In this document: one piece after another, positions 33,506 to 43,689 of the stretch | Layout: each line of letters begins with the position of its first letter | How positions within the stretch are numbered: the stretch's first letter is position 1 | NCBI RefSeq assembly: GCF_963678635.1 | Contig: NC_087062.1 | Span: forward strand, 51,100,178-51,164,177 | Reading direction: 5' to 3' | Source of the DNA: Symsagittifera roscoffensis | Lineage: Eukaryota; Xenacoelomorpha; Acoela; Convolutidae | Length of the DNA stretch: 64,000 bases | The notes under the pieces: generated by a model | Database searches by the model: none | Told to the model about the DNA's origin: nothing | The model's input: only the letters and a program-made list of their open reading frames with translations | Made by a program: the position numbers and the translations under genes

Positions 33506-34440
33506 TGTAACATTCGCCCGGAAGTACATATCGACAGAAAATTAGGCTAGGTTCTAAGACGACTGATTAGCGTCTAAACACAGCTTCACATGCTTTTAAC
33601 CGTCTCTACCAAAGCCAGTTCAATGTGGTCCATTAGATTTACTTCTGCCGTCTCTCTTGTTAGGGTTCATCAAAATAATTTCTGCAGTCTCACTCGTTAG
33701 TCGCACCGCTGTGTTATGTCAGTGAAAATTGTTGTTCAGATTTTCGCGGTTTTTCAGTATTCGCGGAAATTAAAATGTTCACGTGTCTTTACAAATAAAC
33801 GCATTTTTAAATTGTCACATAACAGTCAAAACCGACCTCTCCGCAATTCTTTCAATTATACAATTACACCGCTAATCGTTTAAAACATCAAATCCTCCCA
33901 CTAAACTGTTCCAGATAAAACTTCTTTTCTGATACGCATATCAGTTTACGCTGGTTCAATGAGTGTCACAGAGTAACAATATCATCAGTGAAATTTGCTA
34001 AAAATACGAACACAGATAATTTCGACTTGCAAGTAGAAGCAAGTAGATTTTTGGTTGGGAGCATGTTGAGAAAACTTTTAATGATGCGCTTTAATGGTGG
34101 TTTGAAGTTAGAAAAATTGAATTAGCTCGGGAAAATGGAAACCACAAAAATTGGACAGAGACAGTTTTTGACAGCAAAGCTGCAGACTTGATTATACGAC
34201 TCGAAAAATTCAACGCGTTTCAAGACAGATTTGGCTATCAATGGTTGAAAGTCACCCCGTGCAAAAATTTAGGTTAAAATTATCGAACCAACAATTCAGA
34301 ATCGCAATATGACTTCAATTAGGCTCTGAAACTTGCGAACATCATAATTGGGTATGCGGTAAAACGTTACTAAAGATGGTTGGCTTAGCCATTCAAACTG
34401 AATGTAAAAAATTTCAATAAAGAAATGAAAATAAACAATG
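33506..34440 (-). repeat. Element A 5' LTR (inner end certain, outer end approximate)
   Basis: The inner end reads GGGCGAATGTTACA in sense orientation, as in B and C. The first 150 bp (33,506-33,650) align well with B (TCTAAGACGACTGATTAGCG versus TCTAAGACGACTGGCTAGCG). Further out the similarity fades, and an unrelated repeat protein begins near 34,460, so the outer boundary is a guess. Confidence 0.6.
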
Positions 34441-34910
34441 TGGTCAAAACATATGAAGAAAAAGTTAGCTGTATTTGAGTGCCGGCTGAAGCACACAGAT
34501 GGCGTTAGCACGTTGCACAGCGATGCCCAGCCGTTGTCTTGAAAATAAAAAACTGCGTTTTTCTTGAGTTTTTGCATCATTGCGGCGGGAGAGTTCTTTC
34601 AAAAAGTTATAGCTGGTTTGACCTATACCTCCCAGGGTTTCGATTGCAACATTCTCAAAATAGTGAGAGGTTTCCAGCTGGATATAATTGTTGCTTTTTC
34701 TATCCTCTGCTATGTTGGCGATGACTGCGCCTTCTTGTTTTCCTGAGGAGATATTGGATGTCGCGAGTTTGTTGACGCATGTAAAATCCCAGGAAATGGG
34801 CTTGTCACGTTGCCAGGGTGTCAATGTGGTGCCGACCAGTCGGCGTCCGTCATCACGGAGAAGGCCAGTAAGTTCAAGTGTTACAGAAATTTGAGCGGTT
34901 TTAAAGGCGT
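34441..34910 (-). pseudogene. Fragment of a repetitive invertebrate ORF family, minus copy
   Basis: The frame 34,824-34,465 and the sequence just upstream read LLRDDGRRLVGTTLTPWQRD, then ISWDFTCVNKLATS, SNNYIQLETSHYF, VAIETLGGIG and FLFSRQRLGIAVQRANAICV. I recognise the pattern RPDG(L/M)TL(I/V)PW...WDxTCxDTLAPS...QRxxxAxQxGNAxCV from a protein sequence that is abundant in aquatic invertebrate genomes and linked to transposable elements. The RPD plus WDxT spacing resembles the PD-(D/E)XK endonuclease of some LINEs, but that is inference. It runs toward element A's 5' LTR. Confidence 0.5.
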
Positions 34911-34979
34911 CACGGATATGGTGTGTCTCGTGAACCTTGAGGTGATTCCCGGACAGACCATGGCAAAACCTAATTCAAA

Positions 34980-35290
34980 CTTGAATGCCCTTTTGAAGCT
35001 GAATTTATATTATACTCCCAGTCCTTCTGTTTTAGAGCCACAACTCCTCTACAGGACCGATCAGAAGCGACCAGGCGGTTTGATGCTCGTTACATGAGCT
35101 GTTCGGAAGCTACAGTAGTAGATTCCCTAGCCCCCAGTAGGATTAATGCAGGGTCGGTTTGTAATGCTGGTACGGCTGCTGGATAAGCTCAAGAGCAAAA
35201 AATTGATAACTATAATGACATAGAAGATTATGGATAAATTTTCAACGGTTACGTTGCAGTTGGCATTCTTCCCAAATGTAAAAAAAAAAC
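34980..35290 (+). pseudogene. Fragment of the same repetitive ORF family, plus copy
   Basis: Plus-strand reading with stops: YRTDQKRPGGLMLV, then after a frame change VVDSLAPSRINAGSVCNAGT, KIDNYNDIEDYG and VAVGILP. It matches the same family as 34,441-34,910 but is a different subtype, diverges head to head from it, and is cut off earlier, just before the LTR of element B. Confidence 0.5.
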
Positions 35291-35309
35291 AAAAAAAATC
35301 CCAAATGAC

Positions 35310-36367
35310 ATACATTTCATGCTACAGTTGCATTGAAAAAAATCGAGTACAATTTTTCCGTTAATAAGGTGAGAAAATTAGTCACGTTGTTAATTCAAAT
35401 GTTGATTGAAATTTTACCTTGAAAAAGCTGAAAATTTGTTTCTTAAATTATGTGACATTCGACCAGAGTTTGTCAAAATGCAAGTTAGGATTCGAATTTT
35501 AATTGTTACATCTGAATGGGAAGATTGACGTTTTTTACGAAAAAGTGGTGTTAATCATTTATTTTGACGAACGGGTAATGGTCAATTTAGACTGATATGT
35601 TAGTTTTAAAATTTTCGATTCAAGCAAGAAAGACACGTAACCATTTTATCTTTCGCGACAACTAAAATTTCGAAAAACACAACAACAGAATCCATGGCGA
35701 AAAACGGTGAACGGCAATTGTGTGATACAGATCGAGATTAAATTAGAAAGAAACTATCAGAAGACCTTTCCGAGTTGTAACGATTGTGCTGCTACAATCG
35801 TTACGACACGAATCCCGAGAACCAGGAAGGGTATTCGGACGACCTGTCCAGCCTTCCGCGAAGAAATAAAACTGTTATTTGCCCGGATTCCAGAATCCGG
35901 AAGGGTCTCGGGAGAAAACTGTAACTCTCTGTTTTTATGAACGTTTAGCTTCTGCTCATGTCCTGAATTGAATTAGTAACATCTAATTTCGTTTTCAGAT
36001 TATGAGAATCTAGGAGTTGAGGGAATGGGTTGATCCATCTTCGATGGAGATACTGATTTTTATCTACTGAACCAAAACAATAGTAATATGATAAGTATGT
36101 AGATGCCCTGTTTTTAGGAGTGACCTCGTGGTCTGGTGATACTGAGATCCAGCCATGCGCTCACTATTTCTGCCTGTAATTAAGTTAATTAGAGCGTTCT
36201 GATCGAAGCAGTAACATTTTTCTCGACCCGATGTTAGAAAGACCACCAAAAGAACTGGCTTTGGCAGAGACGGTGAAAAGCATGTAGAGCTGTGTTAAGA
36301 CGCTAGCCAGTCGTCTTAGAACCTAGCTTTTTTCCCCGTCGATATGTACTTCCGGGCGAATGTTACA
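35310..36367 (+). repeat. Element B 5' LTR (inner end certain, outer end approximate)
   Basis: Ends GGGCGAATGTTACA at 36,367. The last 670 bp are colinear with the element C 3' LTR, including a GGATCAACCCATTCCCTC / GGATTGACCCTTTCCTC block and a strong hairpin. The outer boundary near 35,310 is estimated from where the preceding repeat fragment ends. Confidence 0.6.
35774..35807 (+). promoter_or_regulatory. LTR hairpin, element B
   Basis: GTTGTAACGATTGT, loop GCTGCT, ACAATCGTTACGAC: a 14-bp stem with one G-T pair, 0.58 kb before the LTR end. Element C has an unrelated-sequence hairpin at the matching position. Confidence 0.65.
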
Positions 36368-36382
36368 TACATGTGTGTTTTA

Positions 36383-36400
36383 TGGCGCTCCTGAGTGTTA
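36383..36400 (+). promoter_or_regulatory. Element B primer-binding site (candidate)
   Basis: TGGCGCTCCTGAGTGTTA, 15 bases after the LTR end, nearly identical to the element A site. Confidence 0.6.
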
Positions 36401-38179
36401 TTCTTTTTTGGGTGCAGAACCGTTAACGAGCACTCCGCACCGAGCGGATTCTCTAAATAAGGCACTTACCGCCGGGGCGGATTGGTAGTTCGGAGCGCGG
36501 AAGCCCTTCGGATTCCCGGATCTAGCTTTTTAACATAGTTAAGACCAAAAATTCACGTATCAGGAAGGGTGGGGGGATTCGCGGTCCCGTCGTTCCCTGA
36601 GTGGTATGTGAACAAAAACACCTAAAGATATAGAAGGAACCAAACAAAAAGTAGTATAGTTGCTAAGAAAAAACAAAAAACATAAAAAAAAACCGAAAAA
36701 ATGAAAACTGTAAAAAAAAATATAAAATCAGTCGAATTCATCCCCCAAGACGAGATGTGATCCGACCCTCCCGTTTGTTGCTTTTAGATATATTGTTGCT
36801 ACAGGCATTTGTATCAGTCAGGACCGTCACGACCAAATTTGTGGCCCGTTTCTGGTGCTTGTACTTTAGGGTTATTTGAGTATTTAAGCACGTTCATGCT
36901 AATTTGCGCTCAATCCGGAAGGGTCTCGGGATTAGAGCAGAAGACTGATCGGGCAAGCAGTGCAAGGAGCAACAAGAAGGGGCTCAAGGACAACAACAAT
37001 CGACTGTTGGGTATCGTTAACCAGTTTTGTATCGCTTTTGGTACAGAAAATAAGATACCAATCTGTGGGATGCTCGACAGTGACTGCACTGAAGTGACCC
37101 TCCACCGAGCTGCGATTTTCCGAGTTAAGCACCTTAATTCCGATATTGAACAAACCCGGAGGGGTATAGTATTATTAGTATTACTATATATACCGCCTGT
37201 ATCAAAACTCCTATATGGTTTTTCAGTGAAAAACATAGTAAACAGACCAGTTTTTAGGGTCAAAATAGTGATATTTTGATCACCACACAAAACGCGACTT
37301 TTGAGATATCGATACTTTTGAAACAAAAAAAAACACTGAATTAGTGATTTACATCGTAACTGCACTAGTATAATTAGTAGAACCGGTTAATTTTAGTTCG
37401 GAGGTTGTTGGAACTAATCGGGTACCGAAAACCAAATTTGCCAATAACCTTCCGGGTTCCAGTAAAATTGAATTTAACGTGTTTGATTTAGTGGATTCAT
37501 CAACCCGGAAGGGTCCAAATAGCAATTTTTTGGCAAATTTTTGAACTGCAACCTTTTAGACCGGTTTTTTCCCATTGAATTAGAAGAGTATAGGGTTTCT
37601 GTGCTCGGATCAACAACTTTTAGGTCAATAAGACATAAATTGCGGAAAAAAATTGCGGGACCTATAAGCAATTCAGAAAAAAGACGTTTAGGTTAATAAC
37701 TTTGAAACTTCTGGACAAATTCAGTTAATTTTAGTACCATTAGATTGGAAATTATGTGAACTTACTCATAAAACATTTGTTTTTTGAAAAAAAAAGCATA
37801 GAAAACTTTTAAGATTGTTTTAGCAAAATCACCAATTTGTGAAGGTACCCTTCACGTTTTGTAAAAAAATTTTTGAAAAGCCCTTATACCCCTACAAAGG
37901 GTAGTAACGGCTGAATAAGGCAATTTTACGCTGTTCTAGACAAAAAAGAGGGCTAATGAACCCAGAAATCGTAGTCGAGTCGAAACTAGGCTGGTTATAA
38001 GACCCTTCACAGTTAAGAAGAATTGTCAAATAAGGGACTGAACTTTAGGTTAATAACTTTGAAACTTCTGGACAAATTCAGTTCCTAATTAGTTATTACT
38101 GCATAATAGCCTCGGAGACCGTTTCCGCAAGGGTCTCAGATGTGAATTTTAATCGACTAGGAAAAGTTATTTTTTTCTA

Positions 38180-38536
38180 ACCCGGAGGGGTCCCAATCCG
38201 AAAAGTCCCATTTTCACCAATCCAGAAGGGTCCCATTTTCACCAATCCGGAAGGGTCCGATTTTCACTAATACGGAAGGGTCCCATTTTCACCAATCCGG
38301 AGGGGTCCCAATCCGGAAGGGTCCCATTTTCACCAAACCGAAAGGTCCCATTTTCACAAATCCGGAAGTGTCCTATTTTGACCAATCCGGAGGGTCCCAA
38401 TCCGGAAGGGTCCCATTTTCACCAATCCTGAAGGGTCCCATGTTCACCAATCTGGATGGGTCCTAGTTTTGCTAATCCGGAAGGTTCCCAACTTTGCCAA
38501 TCCGGAAGTGGCTTAATTTTGTTAACCCGGAGGGGT
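38180..38536 (+). repeat. Leader tandem repeat, CCGGAAGGGTCCCA type, element B
   Basis: Roughly a dozen units of about 25 bp (AATCCGGAAGGGTCCCATTT followed by TCACC), with shorter 17-bp units interspersed. GGAAGGG alternates with GGAGGGG. TCCGGA gives each unit a small palindrome. Confidence 0.85.
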
Positions 38537-38786
38537 CAAAGATTTTTTTTATATTTCTCGTGTCAGTGTACTTAGAAGGAAGTGATACAATTAGTATAGA
38601 ATATTAGGATATTAGGAATCAGGCTAGAAGCTAGTGACTGCACTGGTAACTTGCCTTTAAATAAATTTGAAATGTGAAAACAGAACAGGTCTAAACCCTG
38701 AGATTTGCGACCCTAATTCTAACCAAAAACAGAGTTCGACAATGATTTGTGTGGAATAAAATTGAGATTATTTTTTGAAAAAGTGA

Positions 38787-38873
38787 TTGCCTTGAGGATT
38801 TTAGTAGATCTAGCTCGGGCAATCCGAAGGCAGATAGGTAACACAGGACTCGGTGGGTGCAATATACGCCCAC
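38787..38873 (+). promoter_or_regulatory. Conserved two-hairpin leader RNA module, element B copy
   Basis: Hairpin 1 is TTGCCTTGAG...CTCGGGCAA (38,787-38,822). Hairpin 2 is GTGGGTG, loop CAATATA, CGCCCAC (38,853-38,873), followed by TTGAG. Relative to element C the hairpin 2 stem changes GTGAG/CTCAC to GTGGG/CCCAC, so pairing is kept by changes on both sides. Confidence 0.7.
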
Positions 38874-39272
38874 TTGAGAAAATTACTGCCTTCAAGTTTT
38901 GTCTGTTTAGTGCGGCACTGAACAGTGAAAGTTCTTTCTTTAAAAACAAGTTGCACTATTGAATTGCGACCGACCGAGTGCAAAACACATAAATTTTTTG
39001 GAAATATTTTTTTTGTTCGTTTTTGCTTTTAAATCCATAATAATTGTTCTTGACTGGGTAGTGAGTACACTATCTTTTAAATATATATTGATATCATCAT
39101 TTTGTTTTAGCTTTATATCCAATAACCAACAATCAATCGCTGTGAATAAATTGTGTACACGTTGTACTGTACATTAAGCGGTAAGAAATGATACAGAAAA
39201 TTAGTCTAAACAAGGATACCTAAACTAAGTGATATCTCTAAGAAATTCATACCAGAGAAACAAAGAAAGGCA

Positions 39273-42110
39273 ATGAACGACCCTTTTGTGGAAAGGATTG
39301 CACGGACCCGGACCAACAAAGGAAAGAAAATTTCAGGCGCAATAGTTGAAACCAGGAGTCAAAAAGCCTCCGAAGGACTAAAGGCAACGTTAGAAATAGA
39401 GATCTATTCAGACCCTGTCTTGGATGAGAGTCGGGCAGGACGTGGAGCGGAAAGGAAAGGGAGCAGAAGATTGGCGAGTGAATCTACTCCGGTAGAACAA
39501 GGCCAAGAGTTTGCCACTTCCGCCGGGACTCTATATCGAGAGGATATGTCGGAACTGTCCGACATCTCTACTGAAAAGGTGGCGACTACAATATCACCCA
39601 CTGATAACACTATGATGCATGGGGAGACGGAGAAACCGGCAACGTCCTTTTCGTTTTCGGAACGAGTGAAGAACACTTTGGAAAACTTCTTTCTATTTAC
39701 TATGGGAGCGGGTAAAGGCGATCAAGCAGAAACCCAGGAAGATGAGGAGGATGATGACGAACAAGATGACTTCGAATATCAAATAAGCCTCAATGGTTTG
39801 ACTCAGGAGAATGATGCATACACCAATAGGGAGACTGGCTCTACGGATCGATTTGTCTTGGTCATAACAAAAAGCAAGACCACAAATGGATCAAACCAGT
39901 CAGGAGATTTTGTGACGAATTCGCAAGTGCAACCTGAGAAGAACAGAAATGCAGGGCCAAGTAACCCACCAGCGGATCCAGATACGGATTATGAAGAAAC
40001 GCCGAGGCATAGAAGTAAGACTCGAGTCTCGACCAGCACCAAGCTGCCTGGAAACGATAGGGTGACACCACCACTTGTGACGCCATCGGTGAACAATGAA
40101 GCATCAATCGAAGAAGCCTTGACCAACATAGTGCACATCATAGGAGAGCAGAACGAACATATGTTCTTAAGAATGAGAGAACTAGAGAGGGCAGTCAACG
40201 TCAAGAGAGAAAGCCTGCGGGAAGAGTTCAACCGCAACAGACAAGAAATCAGTAGAAGTGAAAAACGCTTGAAAGAGAAGACGGATGAATACTTGGCCAA
40301 AAACTTGTCCCGATTGACAAGGGAAGCTAAGCAAAAGGAGACACGATTGAGAGATGACATGGACAAGTTGAGAAATCAGCAAGAGCATAATTTTGGGACT
40401 CTTGACCCGAGAATAGACGCGATGATGCAGAGGCGCACTAATGCTATCATGGATAGGTTGGATGGGCTCCTAGGAAACAGGAGTGGATCGAGGAATGGGG
40501 AAGCAAACTCAGGTGAACCCAGCAGGGAGGCGAGAGTGAACTTCAATGAACAACCCAATAGAAGAAGGACATATGGATCCACGAGAGGTAGGGGCAGTTC
40601 ATCCAGATATGCCACAGGGGATAATAGGCCGGGGGCCCAAACATCAGAGGAAGTTCAACTGGCAACAGACCGACCTCAAACGAACGACCGACGCAAGACA
40701 CACTGGCGACTGGGAGATGTGGTTCCATGAACTGGAGTCATGCGAATCAAGGAAGAAGTCATCCCAGTGTTTCGAACGGGAAGGAAAACCCAGAGCCTCT
40801 ATCAGAGGGCAATGATGCTCAAGCGGGGCGTTCACGGGATGCAACATCAATGGTCACGGCCTTTGAACCTCTGAACAGGTCCTTGGGAACTTTTCTGACG
40901 AGGTTATCTAAAACTAGTGAATGCCGTGAAAAGTCCAGAAGGATATTTAGGAAACCAAGATGCTATAAAGACGAATCTGATGGCTGTATTGATACCTGGA
41001 TAGAAGTCATGAAACTGCATTTTAAAGACATGACAGAAAGACAAGAATGCAGTGCGCTCACCAGCAACCTGGAAGGGACAGCCTTAAACTGCGTGTTGGC
41101 CAAAAAAAATACCAGCGGGACACACTGAGAAAATCTTTGAAATCTTATTAAATCATTTTGGCTCAGGAGTACAATGACACCAAGCGATGATGCGCTTCGA
41201 GATACGGAGGCAACGTGAAGACGAGACGATACACAAGCTTTTAGATGATTTGGAGATGCTGCTTAGAAGGCGTAGTCAACAAGATGAGTCAAACAGCAGG
41301 ATGAACCTAGCAGTAGCCTCAAAACTCATCGACGGTGTAAAGAATGACGAGATTCGAACGATGTTGGTGACACATTACACACCACTTTCAACCAATGCGC
41401 CAACACCAGATAAGTTGAGACTCAAGTAAAAGGAATATCTTTTACTAAAGCCCCGTCGAGTTCTCGCTATTACAAAACAATTATGGCAAATTTAACTATG
41501 GACCAGCTAACCAGGGTAACAATTGGTACGAACCAAGGGACGACATGGGCAAGAGACGCTCTTGTGCAAATTGCAGTTCGATGGAACATCATGTATCAGC
41601 ATGCCCAACCTACAAATATGGCATGAAAGCGATAGGTTTTATCCTCGAGGATGAAGATGCGTCAGAGGTCGATCATGAAGATTTCATGAGGGGAGTAATT
41701 GCGAAATTCGGCCCAAGGTAATTCTTTTGGAGGGTCAAATCAAGTCGGATGGTCCACAATTTTGGGATGCTGTGGCAGACATCAAGCATCCAAGGCATGA
41801 GGCAGCTTTATCGAGTGTGAAAGCTAGCAAGGCGCGTCTGTTGAGTGAAGCGGAGGCACGCAGAAAGGAGAAACCGCAAGAGCTGGCACTAAGGAAGATG
41901 CAGGCAGTAACTGAAGAAATGCGTGAACCTGAGCCAGTAACGGCGGCAGATGATTTCAAGATCGACCAAAGGGCAGCCGCGAGAGATGTTTTAAACAGAG
42001 TCCAACAGGTGTTGGTAACAAAGGAGATAGAACAAAAGGTGAAGCTCGAACTAGAGAATGAGAAAACTCAGGAAAAGTTAAACGCCTTCGAGGCATCGGA
42101 AGTCGAAGAA
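39273..42110 (+). pseudogene. gag: Element B Gag, frameshifted
   Basis: 39,273-40,730 is an open frame of 485 codons: basic N-terminus (MNDPFVERIARTRTNKGKKI), acidic patch (ETQEDEEDDDEQDDFEY), coiled coil (about residues 275-380: LRMRELERAVNVKRESLREE) and an Arg/Gly-rich linker. A frameshift near 40,727 separates the capsid-like part (ESDGCIDTWIEVMKLHF, QECSALTSNLEGTALNCVLA), another break precedes FEIRRQREDETIHKLLDDLE at 41,187, and the first zinc knuckle follows (CANCSSMEHHVSAC near 41,565). The second knuckle is destroyed near 41,720 by a stop and loss of cysteines. From 41,727 a frame continues through the gag tail into pol without a break. Confidence 0.82.
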
Positions 42111-43689
42111 ACGAAAGCACCAAGCAGTTTGAGCATGAAATTAAACGTGATTTCCGGTCAGATGTTCGGCATGGTGCCACAAGGAAGCAGAATACAGTCA
42201 ATAATCTCAGTTGCGGGACATCTAATCTCAGACGAGGGAAGATCTAGTTCCGACGAACCTCAGTTTAGCGGCAGTGAACCGCGGAGCAATCTACGAAGAA
42301 CACCAATAACGGTCCTTCACACAGGAGGACGGGATCTTTGGATGAGCTTCCTGGTTGTAGAGAACTTAGACGACTCCGACCAATTGATCTAGGGCCGTGA
42401 CCTTGTCAGGAATTTCGATCTGATGATTGACTTGAACAACGGCCTAATAAGGATTAGAAACCCGGACCGGAACTATGTTAAGCGACCAATAAATGGAATA
42501 ATAACAAATGAGATTAAGGTGCCATTTTATCAGATAGAAAATAAAATTACAGCCGGGATAAGCTGTAGTAGCAATTTTTAGAATGAGAAATTTAAACTCG
42601 TCAAGTGGTAGTGAACAGGTTTGTTCATGTACCCAACCCAAATAACCAAAGCTCAGTGATTTTAGGCCGGAGCTTTTCAGCAACACGATACGGATTGTGT
42701 ACCAGTGTATTATGGAACACACTGGACACCACGGTTTCAATCCAGCGTGGAAAGAAGCTTGATTGCGCTTTACCGATGACGACCGACTATGAGGAGACAA
42801 GACCAATGAAGATATGATTTTGAAGAGAATTAATGAATTGAAATCTTTTAAAAAACTGTTTTCAATGATAACCGAAACCAACGACGGTTTATTGAGCTGC
42901 TCGAATTTACCGGAACGCCCCTTGTCATTTGAACTAGAATCAGACAAACCGGTTTTCCGGAGATAGAAAGCCTGAAAGGGAAAATAGGTGAGGGAGAATT
43001 TGAATTAGTGAGAGCGGTTTTAAATCCGAACGCAGATCTATCTTCGAAACATACGGCAGATATCGGTTCTTGCAGTTTTGTCGACCACGAAATTGAACTA
43101 GAAGTTAGCGCCGTTCCCCATAGGTAAGGTGTAAGGCGCACAAATTGGAGGCGTGCAGAGCGGAAATAGAAATGCTGCTCGAATACGACATGATAGAACC
43201 CTCGAAGTTGCCTTGGGCTGGTGGGGTTTTCATGGCCAAAAAGAAAGGGGGCATCTCAGGTTTTTTTGCGATTTTTGTTACCTGAACGCAGTAACGATAC
43301 CGCGGATAGATGAGAGCCTCTCGAAACTTGGCGATGCCAAGTTTTCACAACACTGGACTTGGGCTCTGCCTTCTGGCAAGTCCCATGCGGAAGAAAGACA
43401 GGGAAAAGACCGGATTCGCATGTGAATTGGGGTTGTACCAGTGGAAGAGGATGCCCCTTGGCTTGTGCAACGCCACAGCGGCCTTTCAAAGACTCATGGC
43501 TCAGGCTTTGACCAGAGTAACGAAGAAATACGGGAATCTTCTGATGTACTACGTGGATGACGTGGTCATAGCAACACCCACCTTGGCAGACTACATTGAT
43601 TGACTCGTTGAGGTTTTTGGTTTCATGAAAAACCTCAAGTATCTGGGAAGAATGGTGGACAGGCATGGCGTAAAGCCGGGCCCGGAAGC
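42111..43689 (+). pseudogene. pol: Element B pol, decayed and truncated
   Basis: Begins LSMKLNVISGQMFGMV in the same frame as the gag tail. Protease is internally deleted (the DTGA motif is missing; VAGHL is followed directly by DEGRSSSDEP), then FLVVENLDDSDQLI. RT fragments include CDFCYLNAVTI, DRGKTGFACELG-like sequence, QWKRMPLGLCNATAAFQRLM and an intact box YYVDDVVIATP at about 43,545-43,575. The end at 43,689 is the insertion point of element C. Confidence 0.8.

Larger units (their letters stand above)
12224..34440 (-). mobile_element. Element A: giant Ty3/gypsy-type LTR element, decayed
   Basis: Minus-strand element of about 22 kb with the family order leader, gag, pol, SGNH module and second cargo module, all carrying stops and frameshifts. 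It has an internal tandem duplication of gag-RT, has lost integrase, and has element D inserted. Its 5' LTR ends at 33,506 and lies head to head with element B. The right edge given (34,440) is where the LTR-like sequence meets an unrelated repeat and is approximate. The 3' LTR is not visible. Confidence 0.8.
36368..39272 (+). other. Element B 5' leader, 2.9 kb
   Basis: Between LTR and gag ATG. It is homologous to the element A leader in inverted orientation. A sense frame at 36,809-37,279 (156 codons, with GIVNQFCIAFGTENKIPIC and FRVKHLNSDIEQTRRGIVLL) has a counterpart in A at 32,918-32,736, and antisense frames there are conserved as well, so nucleotide conservation alone may explain them. 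It holds the tandem repeat block and the hairpin module. Confidence 0.7.
35310..43689 (+). mobile_element. Element B: giant LTR element, decayed and cut by C
   Basis: Plus-strand copy with LTR, leader, gag and partial pol. Its RT reads GRMVDRHGVKPGPEA and stops at 43,689, where TGTAACATTCGCCC, the reverse complement of the LTR end of element C, begins. The rest of B should lie to the right of C, outside the window. Confidence 0.82.

Noticed and set aside
33900-33940. Equivalent LTR hairpin in element A (CTGATA...TATCAG)
   Set aside because: Only a 6-bp stem and at a different distance (about 0.42 kb) from the LTR end than in B and C.
38180-38536. CRISPR-like array
   Set aside because: Units are contiguous, of variable length and without unique spacers; the context is a eukaryotic retroelement leader.
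38787-38873. Hammerhead ribozyme in the leader
   Set aside because: The conserved CUGAUGA and GAAA core elements are not present around the two hairpins.
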